Below are positions 46,230 through 55,336 of a stretch of DNA of 64,000 nucleotides, one piece after another (within the stretch, counting starts at the first letter, position 1; every line of letters starts with the position of its first letter). The position numbers and the translations under genes were made by a program. Source of the stretch: Piscinibacter sp. (GTDB lineage: Bacteria; Pseudomonadota; Gammaproteobacteria; Burkholderiales; Burkholderiaceae_C); the NCBI GenBank assembly GCA_017983795.1, contig JAGOAS010000011.1, positions 1 to 64,000 of the forward strand, read 5' to 3'. The notes beneath the pieces are model-generated. The model searched no databases. It worked only from the letters and a program-made list of their open reading frames with translations, and was not told the DNA's origin.

Positions 46230-48891
46230 TCAAGGCAACTCGGCGCGCACGATGCCGTTGGCGGTGGCGATGGCCAGCCGCCCCGGGCCCAGCACGGCCA
46301 CGCCCATCGGCTCGGCCAGGCGGCCGTCGGCGCCCAGGCGCACGCCGCTGCGGCCCGGCGTGCCGACCACCGTGCTCACCACGCCGCCGGGGGTGACGCG
46401 GCGCACGGTGCCGTTGCCGCTGTCGGCCACGTAGGCGTTGCCGGCGGCGTCGAAGGCCAGCCCCTCGGGCGCGGCGAAGCGCGCCAGCGTGCCGGGGCCG
46501 TCGCTGCTGCCCGCCTCGCCGGCGCGGCCGGCCAGCGTGCTCACGCTGCCGTCGAGCGTCACCTGGCGCAGCGTGCGGCCGTTGCGGTCGGCCACCCACA
46601 GGCGGCTGCCGTCGAAGGCCAGCGCGAACGGGCCGTTGAAGCGCGCCGCCGAGCCGGCGCCGTCGGCGCTGCCGGCCGCGCGCGCCGAGCCGGCCAGCGT
46701 GCTCACCGTGCCGTCGGGCGCGATGCGGCGCACCAGCTGGTTGCCGGTGTCGGCCACGTAGACGTTGCCGGCGCCGTCCACGGCCACGCCGTAGGGCACG
46801 AAGAAGCGCGCCGCGTCGGCGGGGCCGTCGGCGCTGCCGGAGACGCCGGGCTTGCCGGCCAGCACGCTCATCGCGCCGGCCGCGCTGATCTTGCGGATCA
46901 CGTGGTTGCCGACGTCGGCCACGTAGACGTTGCCGGCCGCGTCCGCCGCCACCGCGGCGGGCGCATTGAGCTGCGCCGTGCCGGGGCTGCCGGCGCTGCC
47001 GGCGACGGTGCTCACGCTGCCGTCGGCCGCGATGCGGCGCACGGTGTGGTTCTGCGTGTCGGCCACCAGCAGCCTGCCCGCGGCGTCGAGCGCCAGGCCG
47101 CGCGGGGCGTAGAAGCGCGCCGCGGCGCCTGCGCCGTCGCTGCTGCCGCTGAGCGCCGCGGCACCGGCCAGCGTGCCCACCACGCCGCCCGGCGTGACGG
47201 TGCGCAGCACGTGGTTGCCGCTGTCGGCCAGCAGCACGCCGCCGCTGCCGTCGGCCGCCAGCCCGCCCGGGCGGTTGAAGCGCGGCGCATCGCCGCTGCC
47301 CAGCGCCGGATAGTCGACGACGGTGCTCACGTCGCCCGCGGCCGTGCAGCGGCGCAGCGTGCCGTTCTGTGCCTCGCTCAGCCACAGGCTGCCGCCCGCA
47401 CCCGCGGCCAGGCCGGCCACGTCGCCCAGGCGCGCGGCGCTGCCGTTGCCGTCGGTCGTGCCCGGCTCGCCGGCCACGCCGGCCAGCGTGGCCAGCGCGC
47501 CGTCGGCGGCCACGCGGCGCAGCGTGGCGTTGCCGCGATCGGCCACGTAGAGCACGCCGTCGCTGGCCAGCGCCAGCGCGCCGGGGAAGCTCAGCCGCGC
47601 GCCGGCGGCGGGCCCGTCTGCGCTGCCGCAGTCGCCGGCCGCACCCGACAGCGTGCTCACCGCGCCGTCGGCGCCCACGAGGCGCAGCGTGCAGTTGTCG
47701 GCATCGGCCACCACCAGGCGGCCCGCGGCGTCGAAGGCCAGCGCCACGGGGCTGGCGAAGCGCGCCTGCGCCGCCGCGCCATCGGCGCTGCCGGACTGCC
47801 CGGCCGCGCCGGCCACGGTGCTCACCGTTCCGTCGGGCGTGATGCGGCGGATCGTGCGGTTGCCGGTGTCGGCGACGACGATGTTGCCGGCCGCGTCCAC
47901 GGCCAGCGCCATCGGGTTGTCGAAGCGCGCGGCGGCGCCGATGCCGTCGCTGCTGCCGCGGTCGCCCGCGGCGCCGGCCAGCGTGTCGACCGCGCCGGCG
48001 GGCGTGATCCTGCGGATGGTGTGATTGCGCGTGTCGGCCACGTAGACGATGCCGGCCGCGTCGCGGGCCACGGCGGCCGGCTCGTAGAAGCGCGCGGCCG
48101 CCCCGCTGCCGTCGACGCTGCCCGGGCCGCCCAGGTTGCCGGCCACGAGCGTGAGCGTGGCGGGCGTGATCGCGTCGACCGTCAGCTGCGCGGCGTTGCT
48201 GGCGGTGCTGCCGTGCACGTTGGAGAGCATCGCGCGCACGCGCTTGCCGTTGTCGGCGGCCGAGGTGGCCTCGATCGTGTACTGCGCGGCGGTGGCGCCG
48301 GGAACGTCGCTCCAGTGCTCGCCGGCGTCGGTGCTCACCTGCCACTGGATCGTCGGTGCCGGGCGGCCGCCGGCCTGCACGCTGAAGCTGGCCGCGGCCG
48401 GCGCAGCGACGCGCAGGTCGGCCGGCGCCGTCAGCACCTGGGGCCGTGAGTGCACCGTGAGCGTCACCTCGTTGCTGAGCGCGTCGGGCGTGCTGCCGTT
48501 GCTGGCCCGCGCGCGCAGCGTGGCGCCGTCGCAGGCCTGCGGCAAGGCGGCCAGCGTGACGGTGGCGGTGGCCGCGCCCGAGACCGTGGCACCGGCACAG
48601 CGGCCGGCCGCGAGCGCGCCGTCGGCCAGCGTCGTGCCGTCCAGCAGCCAGGCGATGGCCGGGGCCGGCGTGCCGCTGGCGGCCACGCTGAACTGCACGG
48701 ATTCGCCGACCAGCCCGGTGAGCGCGAGCGGCTGCGTGGTGATCTGCGGCGCGACGCCGCTGTTGCCGCCATCGCCGCCGCCGCAGGCGGTGAGCACGAG
48801 CGGCAGCAGGATTGCTGCCAGCGCCGAGCGGCAGCAGGATTGCTGCCAGCGCCGAGCGGCATGACGATGAGGTCTGAAGGAATGGATGCAT
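46230..48891 (-). pseudogene. NHL-repeat (twelve-unit) Ig-like lipoprotein, out of frame through a 28-bp duplication
   Basis: From ATG 48891 the start reads 'FLQTSSSCRSALAAILLPL', a lipoprotein signal. After a 28-bp tandem duplication the frame is lost and 'VLTACGGGDGG', the lipobox, is read in another frame. Downstream the frame is open to 46230. It encodes two Ig-like domains and twelve ~55-residue NHL units of the type 'VYVADTGNQLVRRIAPDG', enough for two six-bladed propellers. Removing one copy of the duplication gives an intact lipoprotein of about 877 residues. It follows the RCC1 lipoprotein by 37 bases and belongs to its operon. It may be an off-phase allele, a real loss, or an assembly error. 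Confidence 0.75.
48803..48858. repeat. Perfect 28-bp tandem duplication in a signal-peptide region
   Basis: Bases 48803-48830 are repeated exactly at 48831-48858. Each unit starts GCAGCAGGATTGCTGCCAGC and carries an internal GCAGCA/TGCTGC inverted repeat. As 28 is not a multiple of three, one extra copy shifts the reading frame of the NHL lipoprotein. Confidence 0.95.
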
Positions 48892-48928
48892 GGGATCTCC
48901 GCAGTCTGGTGTGAACGCAGGGCGGGCC

Positions 48929-51900
48929 TTACGGCTGCCAGAAGCCGCCGGCGATGCTCACCGCGTTGGGGGTGTTGCGCGCGACGCTGTCGCCGGTGCC
49001 CAGCTGGTAGTCGGAGTTGCTGCCCCAGCACAGCAACGAGCCGCCGGTGCGCAGCACACAGCTGTGGCCCTGGCCGCCGGCCATCGCGAGCGCGCCGGTG
49101 AGCCCGCTCACCGCGGTGGGCGACCACTGGTTCTCGTTGACGTTGCCGTTGCCCATCATCCCGGTGCCCCAGCAGTAGACGGCGCCGCCGTCGGTGATGG
49201 CGCAGGCCATGGCCTCGCCCGCGCCCACGGCGGCGGGGCTGCTGCTGAACACGGCGCTGGCCGTCGGGCTCATGGTGTTGCTGCCGTCCAGCGCCAAGCC
49301 CCAGCAGCTGACCACGCCGCCCTCGCCGATGTAGGCGCAGCTGAAGCGCCCGCCAAGGGCCAGGTGGTCGGTGTACTTGGCACCGGTGACGAGCGTGGCG
49401 CGCAGCGCGTCGGTGCCCGCGGTCGCTCCCGCTTGCGCCGAGCTGTTGTTGCCCCAGCAGTGCACGTCGTAGTTGTCGTCCGTGGCGCAGGTGTGGGTCA
49501 GGCCGGCCTGGATGGCCTGCACGCCCGCCAGAGCGGTGCCGTCGGCCGCCTGCACCCGCACCGGCGTGGCGCTGGGCGAGGTGCCGCCGTTGCCCAGCAT
49601 GCCCGCCCCGTTGGCACCCCAGCACCAGACGGCAGCGTCGCTGGCCAGCACGCAGGTGTGCATCTGGCCCACGGCCACCTGGCGCACGCCGCTGAAGCCA
49701 CTGAGCTGCGTGGGCACGAGGGTGTTCAGCGGCGAGCCGCTGCACCAGACGTTGCCGCTGACGGTGACGGCACAGCTGCCGTTGGCACCGGCGGACACCG
49801 ACACCGCGGCTTCCGGCAGCGACCACACGTAGGGCGTGGAGCGCGCGGCCACGTTGCCTGTGCCGATCTGCCCCGAGGTGTTGTGGCCCCAGCAGGCCAC
49901 CGCGTTGGCGGCGGTGATGGCGCAGGTGTGCAGGTAGGCCGCGGCGATCTTGCCGCGCGCCAGGGCCGGCGAGACCGCGGGCGCGGCCGAGACCGTCAGC
50001 AGCGCGGGTGTGCTGACGGCCACGCCGGCGCCGTTGTAGACGATGACGGCGTAGCTCGAGCCGCTGTCGGCCACGTCGAGCAGCGGCGTGGTGTAGCTGG
50101 CTGCCGTGGCGCCGGCGATGGCCACGCCGTCGCGCGTCCACTGGTACCCCAGGCCGCTGCCGGTGGCGGTGACGCTGAACGTCGCCGTGGCACCGGCCGT
50201 GACACTGCGCGCCGCAGGCTGCGATGTGATGGCCGGCGCGCCGATGACAGTGAGCGTGGCACCGTTGCTGGCAACGCTGCCCAGGCCGTTCGTCACGGTG
50301 ACCGCATAGCTGGCGGCATCACCACCCGTCACGCCCGTGAGCACCAGCACTGCGCCGGTCGCTCCCGCGATCGGCGTGCCGTTCTTCAGCCACTGGTAGG
50401 CCAGCGGCCCCGTGCCGCTGGCGGCCACCGCGAAGGTGGCGCTGCCGCCGGGCAGTTGCACCTGCGGCGAGGGCTGGGTGGTGATGGCCGCCGCCACCGG
50501 CGCCGGGCTGTCGACGACGCTGAGCGTGGCCGCGGCACTGGTGACGCTGCCGGCGGCGTTGGTGACGCGCACCGAGTAGCTGCCCGCGTTGCCGGCGGTG
50601 GCCGCAGCCAGGCTGTAGAAGGCCGCGGTGGCGCCCTCGATCGGCTGGCCGTCCTTGAGCCACTGGTAGGCGTAAGGTGCCGTGCCGCCCACGCCCACGG
50701 CGAAGGTGGCGGTGTTGCCCACATTCACCGTCACCGCGGCGGGTGCGGTGACGACGGTGGGCGCCACGGCGGCCGGCGTACCGGCGGTGACGTCCAGCGT
50801 GGCCTCGCTGCTGGTGGCGCTGCCCGCGCCGTTATTGACCAGCACGCTGTAGCGGCCGGCCTGCGCGCCCGTGACCGCAGCGAGCTTGAGCACCGGCGCG
50901 TTGGCACCGGTGATGGCGTTGCCGTTGAAGCGCCACTGGTAGCTCAACGCCTCCGTGCCGCGAGCGGCGATGGCAAACACCGCGTCGCCGCCGGCGGGCA
51001 CCGCGATCGAGGCGGGCTGCGTGGTGACGGTGGGCGCGACATCCGCGTCGCTCACCGACACGGTGACCGGCGGGCTCTCGATGTTGCCGGCCGCGTTGGC
51101 GGCCGTCACGCGGAACTGCCGGCCGTTGTCGGCCGGGCCGAGCACGGCGGTGCTGTGGCTGGCGCCCGTGGCGCCGGCGATGTCGGTCCAGTCGCCGCTG
51201 CTGTTCGCAGCGCGCGTCTGCCACTGCAGCGTGGGTGCGGGCGTGCCCTCGGCCACGGCATTGAAGCTGGCCGTCTGCCCGGTGCGCACCAGCACGGCAC
51301 GCGGCGTCTGCACCCAGCGCGGCGGGTCGCCCTGGGCCAGCGTGGGCCGTACGGTAATCACCGCGCTGCGCTGGCAGTTGGTGACCTCGGTGGTGGCTTG
51401 GGGCCCGACGGCCCGGTCCACCACGTTCTGCGCCAACGCCCGGCCCTTGGCGCAGCCGACGGCGCGCAGCTTGATGACTTCCGACGTTCCCGGCAGGTTG
51501 GCGCGATAGGTCAGGGCCACGCGCCACCACCAGCCCGAGATGGCGCTGCCGCCACCCGAGGGGTCACGCTCGGCATCGGCCTGGTCGGCGTGGCCGATGG
51601 TCGTCCACGTGGCGCCATCGTCGTCGCTGCGCTCCCAGTCCACCCAGGCCGAGGCTTCCGGGCGGTTGGCCTGGGGCCAGATGTAGCGCAGCGAGGTGTC
51701 GGTCGCCGAGTCGCCATAACCCTGGACCGACAGGCTGTAGCCGCCCGAAGCGATGGCCTCCACGCGCGCGAAGCCGTCGCGCACGGCGGGCGCGGCGCGC
51801 AGCAGTTCCACGCGGGTGTTGAGCACGCTGGTGCTGGCGCCTTGTGCGTAGTCGAACTGCAGGTCGCCCATGCGGTTGCGATCCCACAGCGAGGCGCTAT

Positions 51901-52828
51901 AGGCCGGGCGGCCGTTGCCGGCGTCGCAGGCCAGGCGCACGTCGCCGTACCAGGACGTCTGGCCCGGGAAGGGCGAGTTGCGGAGGTCGGGCACCAGGCG
52001 GAGGTCGGTGGTGTTGCTGGCCACCGGGGCCTGGCCCGTCACCACCGCGCCGTCGATCCATCTCGCGGGGCTGCTGCCCACCGCCGGCGTGTAGGTGCGC
52101 AGGCGAAAGACGTATTCGAGACGCGCGGCCTGCGGGTTGCAGGCCGCGGGCAGGGCCCCGCCGTTGGAGCTCATGGCCACGCGCACGTGCACCGCGCCAT
52201 ACACGGCCCCCGTGCCCGGGCCGAAGCCGCCCGGCTGGCACACCGTGTTGACCTGGTTCGGGCACTCGAACTGGAACGTCGGCGAGAAAGGCGTTGCGGT
52301 GGATTGCCTGATGCTGATGATGCCGACGGCGAAGTACGAGAACGACGACACCGCGGCCGAGATGTTCCCGTCGGCCACCACGGCGTCGCCCAGCACCGAC
52401 CAGGTGCCGCCAGGGCTGGCCTTGTAGAGCACCCATTGCTCCCCCTCGGCCAGGGTTCGGTTGGGCAAAGGCAGGCTGACCTTGACCGGTACCGCGAAGT
52501 TCGAACCATGCGGGGTCAATGCGTACACGGGCGACACCGCGGTCACGCCCTCGGGCAGCGCCGGCGCGCCACTGCCGTCCTGCGCGATGCGGATGGTGGT
52601 GTCGACCGCCAGCGCACTGGCCGGCACCTCCACCCGCGCTCCGCTGGCCTCGACGACGCTGCCGCCGGCCGCGCCGAGAGTGGCGGAGCCGCTGGCCGCG
52701 CCGGGGCCGGCCGGCGCGACACCGCTGTTGCCATCGCCGCCGCCGCCGCAGGCGGCCAGCGCCACCGACAAGAGCAGCGACGCCAGCGCGCCGCCCCACG
52801 GCCGTGAAGCCCGGTTCCTCGCATCCAT
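48929..52828 (-). CDS. Giant lipoprotein B: ZU5-like - five Ig-like - RCC1 propeller
   Basis: 1299 residues from ATG 52828, chosen because GGGAG lies nine bases before it and the predicted transcript start is near 52856; ATG 52846 is the alternative. The lipobox 'SVALAAC' puts the lipid Cys at 27. A ZU5-like domain ('GSATLGAAGGSVVEASG', 'YALTPHGSNFAVPVKVSLPL') runs to about 165, then a unique region. Five Ig-like domains span about 500-958 ('PSPQVQLPGGSATFAVAASG'). A seven-repeat RCC1 propeller follows to the end, with a Cys pair in each blade ('HTCAITAANAVACWGHN'). Probably outer-membrane anchored and surface or periplasm exposed. It is a paralog of the gene at 55337. Confidence 0.85.
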   Translation of the reverse strand: MDARNRASRPWGGALASLLLSVALAACGGGGDGNSGVAPAGPGAASGSATLGAAGGSVVEASGARVEVPASALAVDTTIRIAQDGSGAPALPEGVTAVSPVYALTPHGSNFAVPVKVSLPLPNRTLAEGEQWVLYKASPGGTWSVLGDAVVADGNISAAVSSFSYFAVGIISIRQSTATPFSPTFQFECPNQVNTVCQPGGFGPGTGAVYGAVHVRVAMSSNGGALPAACNPQAARLEYVFRLRTYTPAVGSSPARWIDGAVVTGQAPVASNTTDLRLVPDLRNSPFPGQTSWYGDVRLACDAGNGRPAYSASLWDRNRMGDLQFDYAQGASTSVLNTRVELLRAAPAVRDGFARVEAIASGGYSLSVQGYGDSATDTSLRYIWPQANRPEASAWVDWERSDDDGATWTTIGHADQADAERDPSGGGSAISGWWWRVALTYRANLPGTSEVIKLRAVGCAKGRALAQNVVDRAVGPQATTEVTNCQRSAVITVRPTLAQGDPPRWVQTPRAVLVRTGQTASFNAVAEGTPAPTLQWQTRAANSSGDWTDIAGATGASHSTAVLGPADNGRQFRVTAANAAGNIESPPVTVSVSDADVAPTVTTQPASIAVPAGGDAVFAIAARGTEALSYQWRFNGNAITGANAPVLKLAAVTGAQAGRYSVLVNNGAGSATSSEATLDVTAGTPAAVAPTVVTAPAAVTVNVGNTATFAVGVGGTAPYAYQWLKDGQPIEGATAAFYSLAAATAGNAGSYSVRVTNAAGSVTSAAATLSVVDSPAPVAAAITTQPSPQVQLPGGSATFAVAASGTGPLAYQWLKNGTPIAGATGAVLVLTGVTGGDAASYAVTVTNGLGSVASNGATLTVIGAPAITSQPAARSVTAGATATFSVTATGSGLGYQWTRDGVAIAGATAASYTTPLLDVADSGSSYAVIVYNGAGVAVSTPALLTVSAAPAVSPALARGKIAAAYLHTCAITAANAVACWGHNTSGQIGTGNVAARSTPYVWSLPEAAVSVSAGANGSCAVTVSGNVWCSGSPLNTLVPTQLSGFSGVRQVAVGQMHTCVLASDAAVWCWGANGAGMLGNGGTSPSATPVRVQAADGTALAGVQAIQAGLTHTCATDDNYDVHCWGNNSSAQAGATAGTDALRATLVTGAKYTDHLALGGRFSCAYIGEGGVVSCWGLALDGSNTMSPTASAVFSSSPAAVGAGEAMACAITDGGAVYCWGTGMMGNGNVNENQWSPTAVSGLTGALAMAGGQGHSCVLRTGGSLLCWGSNSDYQLGTGDSVARNTPNAVSIAGGFWQP

Positions 52829-52862
52829 CTCGTAGTTCTCCCGCATGTGTTCGATGCCCGCG

Positions 52863-52894
52863 GTTGTAGGAGCCGGGGCGTTATGCGCCCGTTA
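52863..52894 (-). promoter_or_regulatory. Direct-repeat promoter B (candidate SARP site)
   Basis: On the minus strand TAACG occurs at 52894-52890 and again at 52883-52879, exactly 11 bp apart. Ten bases later comes TACAAC (52868-52863) as a -10 box. The block aligns base for base with that before giant lipoprotein A, including the CCTACAACC segment. The distal repeat overlaps the stop codon of the upstream secreted-protein gene. Confidence 0.7.
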
Positions 52895-53848
52895 GGGCGC
52901 CGCGAAGCGCCAGCGCACAGCCAGCGTGCCGCCCTCGTCGCGCTCGCCCTTGAGCTTCACGCTGAACTCGCCCGACTGGCTCTTCCAGCCGCCCTGCAGC
53001 GGCACGGTGAACGGCGCGATGTCGCGCAGCGCGCGGAAGTCCAGCTCGCGGCGCACCGGGCCGCGCGGCGGCTCGTGGTCGTGCGTGCCCTTGGGCTCGT
53101 CGGTGACGATGGTCTCGGTGTAGGGCAGCACGCCCAGCGGGATCGGCAGGCGCAGGCTCAGCGTGTTCTTCTGCGCATCCAGCTCGGCGTGGGCGAAGCC
53201 GGCGAGATCGATCGGGCGCGAGCCGGCCGGCACGAGCGCGCCGCTGCCGCGACGCTCCTCGCTGCGGTGGCAACGCGCGCCGGGCAGCGACATGCAGATC
53301 GGATCGGCATGCACGATGCGCACGTCCTCGCTGACCGAGTAGCTGCCCTTCTGCAGCGTCGCCTTCCACAGCTGGTAGCGCAGCGCGCCGGGCTTGAGTG
53401 CCTCGCCGGTCTCGCGCGCCAGGCGCTGGGTCTGCTCCTTCGGGCGCGCAGCGCCGGTGGCGGCCAGCTGCATCGCGAATTTCTGCAGGCAGGCCTCGTC
53501 GTCGCCGCACTTCTCCGCCGCGGCCTGCAGCCCCGCGGCCGAGGTGCCCAGGTGCGCGGCGATCGCCTCGCCCTGGGCGACGGCGCGCTGGGTCTTGGCC
53601 GCCTGGGCCGCGTCCGGCGCATTCACCGACGACAGCTCGGTCGGCTTGGCCGCCGCCAGCTCGCTCGTCAGCGAGGCGCTGCGCAGCACGCGCCATTCGC
53701 GCGAGTCGTACTTGTCGGCCACGCGGCCCTCGGACTTGTACGCGTACTCGACCGTCAGCACGGCCCGCGCACCGGCCGGCGCGAACGCGACCTGGGCGAG
53801 TGCACCGGTCGAGGCGGCCAGCATCGCGGCCAGGGCAAGCAGTCTCAT
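52892..53848 (-). CDS. Secreted protein of unknown function
   Basis: 318 residues with a signal peptide (1-18, 'LAASTGALA|Q'). The mature N terminus 'FAPAGARAVLTVEYAYKSEG' is strand-rich. Four Cys occur, in 'EKCGDDEACLQKF' and 'DPICMSLPGARCHRSE', suiting two disulfides. The last third is beta-rich ('GGWKSQSGEFSVKLKGERD'). No family was recognised. It is the last gene of the operon led by giant lipoprotein A. Confidence 0.8.
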   Translation of the reverse strand: MRLLALAAMLAASTGALAQVAFAPAGARAVLTVEYAYKSEGRVADKYDSREWRVLRSASLTSELAAAKPTELSSVNAPDAAQAAKTQRAVAQGEAIAAHLGTSAAGLQAAAEKCGDDEACLQKFAMQLAATGAARPKEQTQRLARETGEALKPGALRYQLWKATLQKGSYSVSEDVRIVHADPICMSLPGARCHRSEERRGSGALVPAGSRPIDLAGFAHAELDAQKNTLSLRLPIPLGVLPYTETIVTDEPKGTHDHEPPRGPVRRELDFRALRDIAPFTVPLQGGWKSQSGEFSVKLKGERDEGGTLAVRWRFAAP

Positions 53849-53870
53849 GGCATCTCCTTGGTGAAGGGAT

Positions 53871-54731
53871 TCAGCGGTCGCCGACGCGCTCGCAGCTCGG
53901 GATCGGCGTCAGCGTCAAGGCCTCGGTGATCTCGGCCGAGAACGTGCCCAGCGGCGAGTGGATCGAGCCGGTGCCGGACAGCTTGAGCGTCACCGGCGCG
54001 TCGGCGGCGCCGCCCGCGAGCACGCGGTAGCTGCCCGCGCCCGAGCCCCTGACGCCGCCGACATCCGCCGCGCTGTAGCTGAACTTGCCGCCCGCGGCCC
54101 CGGCCGGCGTGAACTGCCACTGCCCGGCCACTTCGGGCGAGCTCGCGGTGAACGGCCGGTCGAGCCGGCCGCAGACGACGCCGGTGACGCTGGCCTCGTC
54201 GATCTGCCCGCTGATGCGCCAGCCCGCGCGGCGCTTGCACAGCTTCTCGCCCAGGCGGCGCGCCATCGTGTCGGGGCTGTCGAGCAACTGGCCGGCGGGC
54301 ACGCTGCCGCGCTCCTCGGCGAGCGTCGAGCCGGTCACCGCGTCGACGGCCTTGACGGTCCAGGCCACGCTGCCGTTGCGCTCGTTCAGCGTGCCGTCGA
54401 TGAACACGTCGGGCTGCGTGGCCTGGCCGGGCACCGCGAAGCTCGAGCGGTCGGCATAACGCGAGCGGCCGAGCTCGACCTCCTTCAGCAGCTCGCCGCG
54501 CCGCCGCCATTCGGTGACGCGCACCGTGCAGGGCTGCGTCATCTCGCTCAAGGCGCCGCTGAGCAGATCGGTGATGCCCGGCGCCACGGCGACGGTGTCG
54601 GCCGACCCCGCGCCCGTGAAGCCCCGCACCGCGACGGCCAGCCCCTTGTCGGCGGCCGGGGCCGGGTGCAGGGCGACGCCGCTCAGGCACGCCGCCAGCA
54701 GGCGCGGCCAGTGATTCGTCGTTCGTGCCAT
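53871..54731 (-). CDS. Secreted protein with CsgG/FlgO-like N-terminal domain
   Basis: 286 residues, signal peptide to about residue 27 ('ALHPAPA|A'). The pattern 'KGLAVAVRGFTGAG' then 'GITDLLSGALSEMTQPCTVR' and 'FIDGTLNERNGSVAWTVKAV' resembles the alpha/beta domain shared by CsgG, FlgO and LpoB-type proteins. The chain lacks a lipobox. A second domain ends 'EALTLTPIPSCERVGDR'. CsgG-fold proteins act in secretion pores or envelope complexes, and a comparable role here would fit the lipoprotein cluster. The match is by pattern only. Confidence 0.6.
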   Translation of the reverse strand: MARTTNHWPRLLAACLSGVALHPAPAADKGLAVAVRGFTGAGSADTVAVAPGITDLLSGALSEMTQPCTVRVTEWRRRGELLKEVELGRSRYADRSSFAVPGQATQPDVFIDGTLNERNGSVAWTVKAVDAVTGSTLAEERGSVPAGQLLDSPDTMARRLGEKLCKRRAGWRISGQIDEASVTGVVCGRLDRPFTASSPEVAGQWQFTPAGAAGGKFSYSAADVGGVRGSGAGSYRVLAGGAADAPVTLKLSGTGSIHSPLGTFSAEITEALTLTPIPSCERVGDR

Positions 54732-54736
54732 GGCGT

Positions 54737-55333
54737 TCAGCCGCCCACCTTCGGCGGCGGCCCGTAGAAGTAGGCGTTCGGGAAGCCCGGCTGGTTGTCG
54801 AAGTCACCCTCGCGCAGCGTGGGCCGGCCGTCCTGCGGCGCGAGCACCAGGTACCACGCGCCCATGCCGGACAGCCAGTGCATGCGGCCGACGTACACCG
54901 TGGGCGCCGTCTGCGCCGGCTGCTCGTGCAGGCGCTGGCGCGTCTCCTTGTCTTCGACGTAGGCCACGGCGCGCTCGGGCTCGACGATCACGCGGTCGCC
55001 CTCGATGCGCCAGCGGCCGGTGTCCTCGATGCCCGACAGCTCCTTCGGCTTGTAGGTCATCGACCAGACCTCGACGCGGAAGCGGTAGCGCCCGTCGGTG
55101 CCGAACTGCCAGCTGCGCCGCGCGTAGCCCTGGCCGCCGGAGAGCTTGGCCAGCTCGGCGAGCTTGAAGTTGCTGCCCCAGTGCGAGTAGCTCGCCGCGG
55201 TCTTCATCCAGGTCTGCGCGGTGATCGGCGGCGCGCGTTCGGGGTCGGCCGCCGCGGCCAGCGGCACCGACACGGCGCCACCCGCGAGCAGCAAGGCCGC
55301 GGCCAGCCGGGCGCTTCGGATGCGGTTCGCCAT
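54737..55333 (-). CDS. Small secreted protein of unknown function
   Basis: 198 residues with a signal peptide (to about 28, 'VPLAAAA|D'). Aromatic- and Gly-rich mature part: 'TWMKTAASYSHWGSNFKL', 'FGTDGRYRFRVEVWSM', 'GMGAWYLVLAPQDGRP', 'FPNAYFYGPPPKVGG'. This looks like a small beta-barrel, of the lipocalin-like kind, but no family is recognised. Three bases separate it from giant lipoprotein A upstream and five from the CsgG-like gene downstream, so all three are one operon. Confidence 0.75.
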   Translation of the reverse strand: MANRIRSARLAAALLLAGGAVSVPLAAAADPERAPPITAQTWMKTAASYSHWGSNFKLAELAKLSGGQGYARRSWQFGTDGRYRFRVEVWSMTYKPKELSGIEDTGRWRIEGDRVIVEPERAVAYVEDKETRQRLHEQPAQTAPTVYVGRMHWLSGMGAWYLVLAPQDGRPTLREGDFDNQPGFPNAYFYGPPPKVGG

Positions 55334-55336
55334 GGC

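Noticed and set aside
46230-48203. Regular ~165-base periodicity taken as a CRISPR or satellite array
   Set aside because: It is explained by twelve NHL units in one coding frame; the repeats are degenerate at DNA level and have no spacers.
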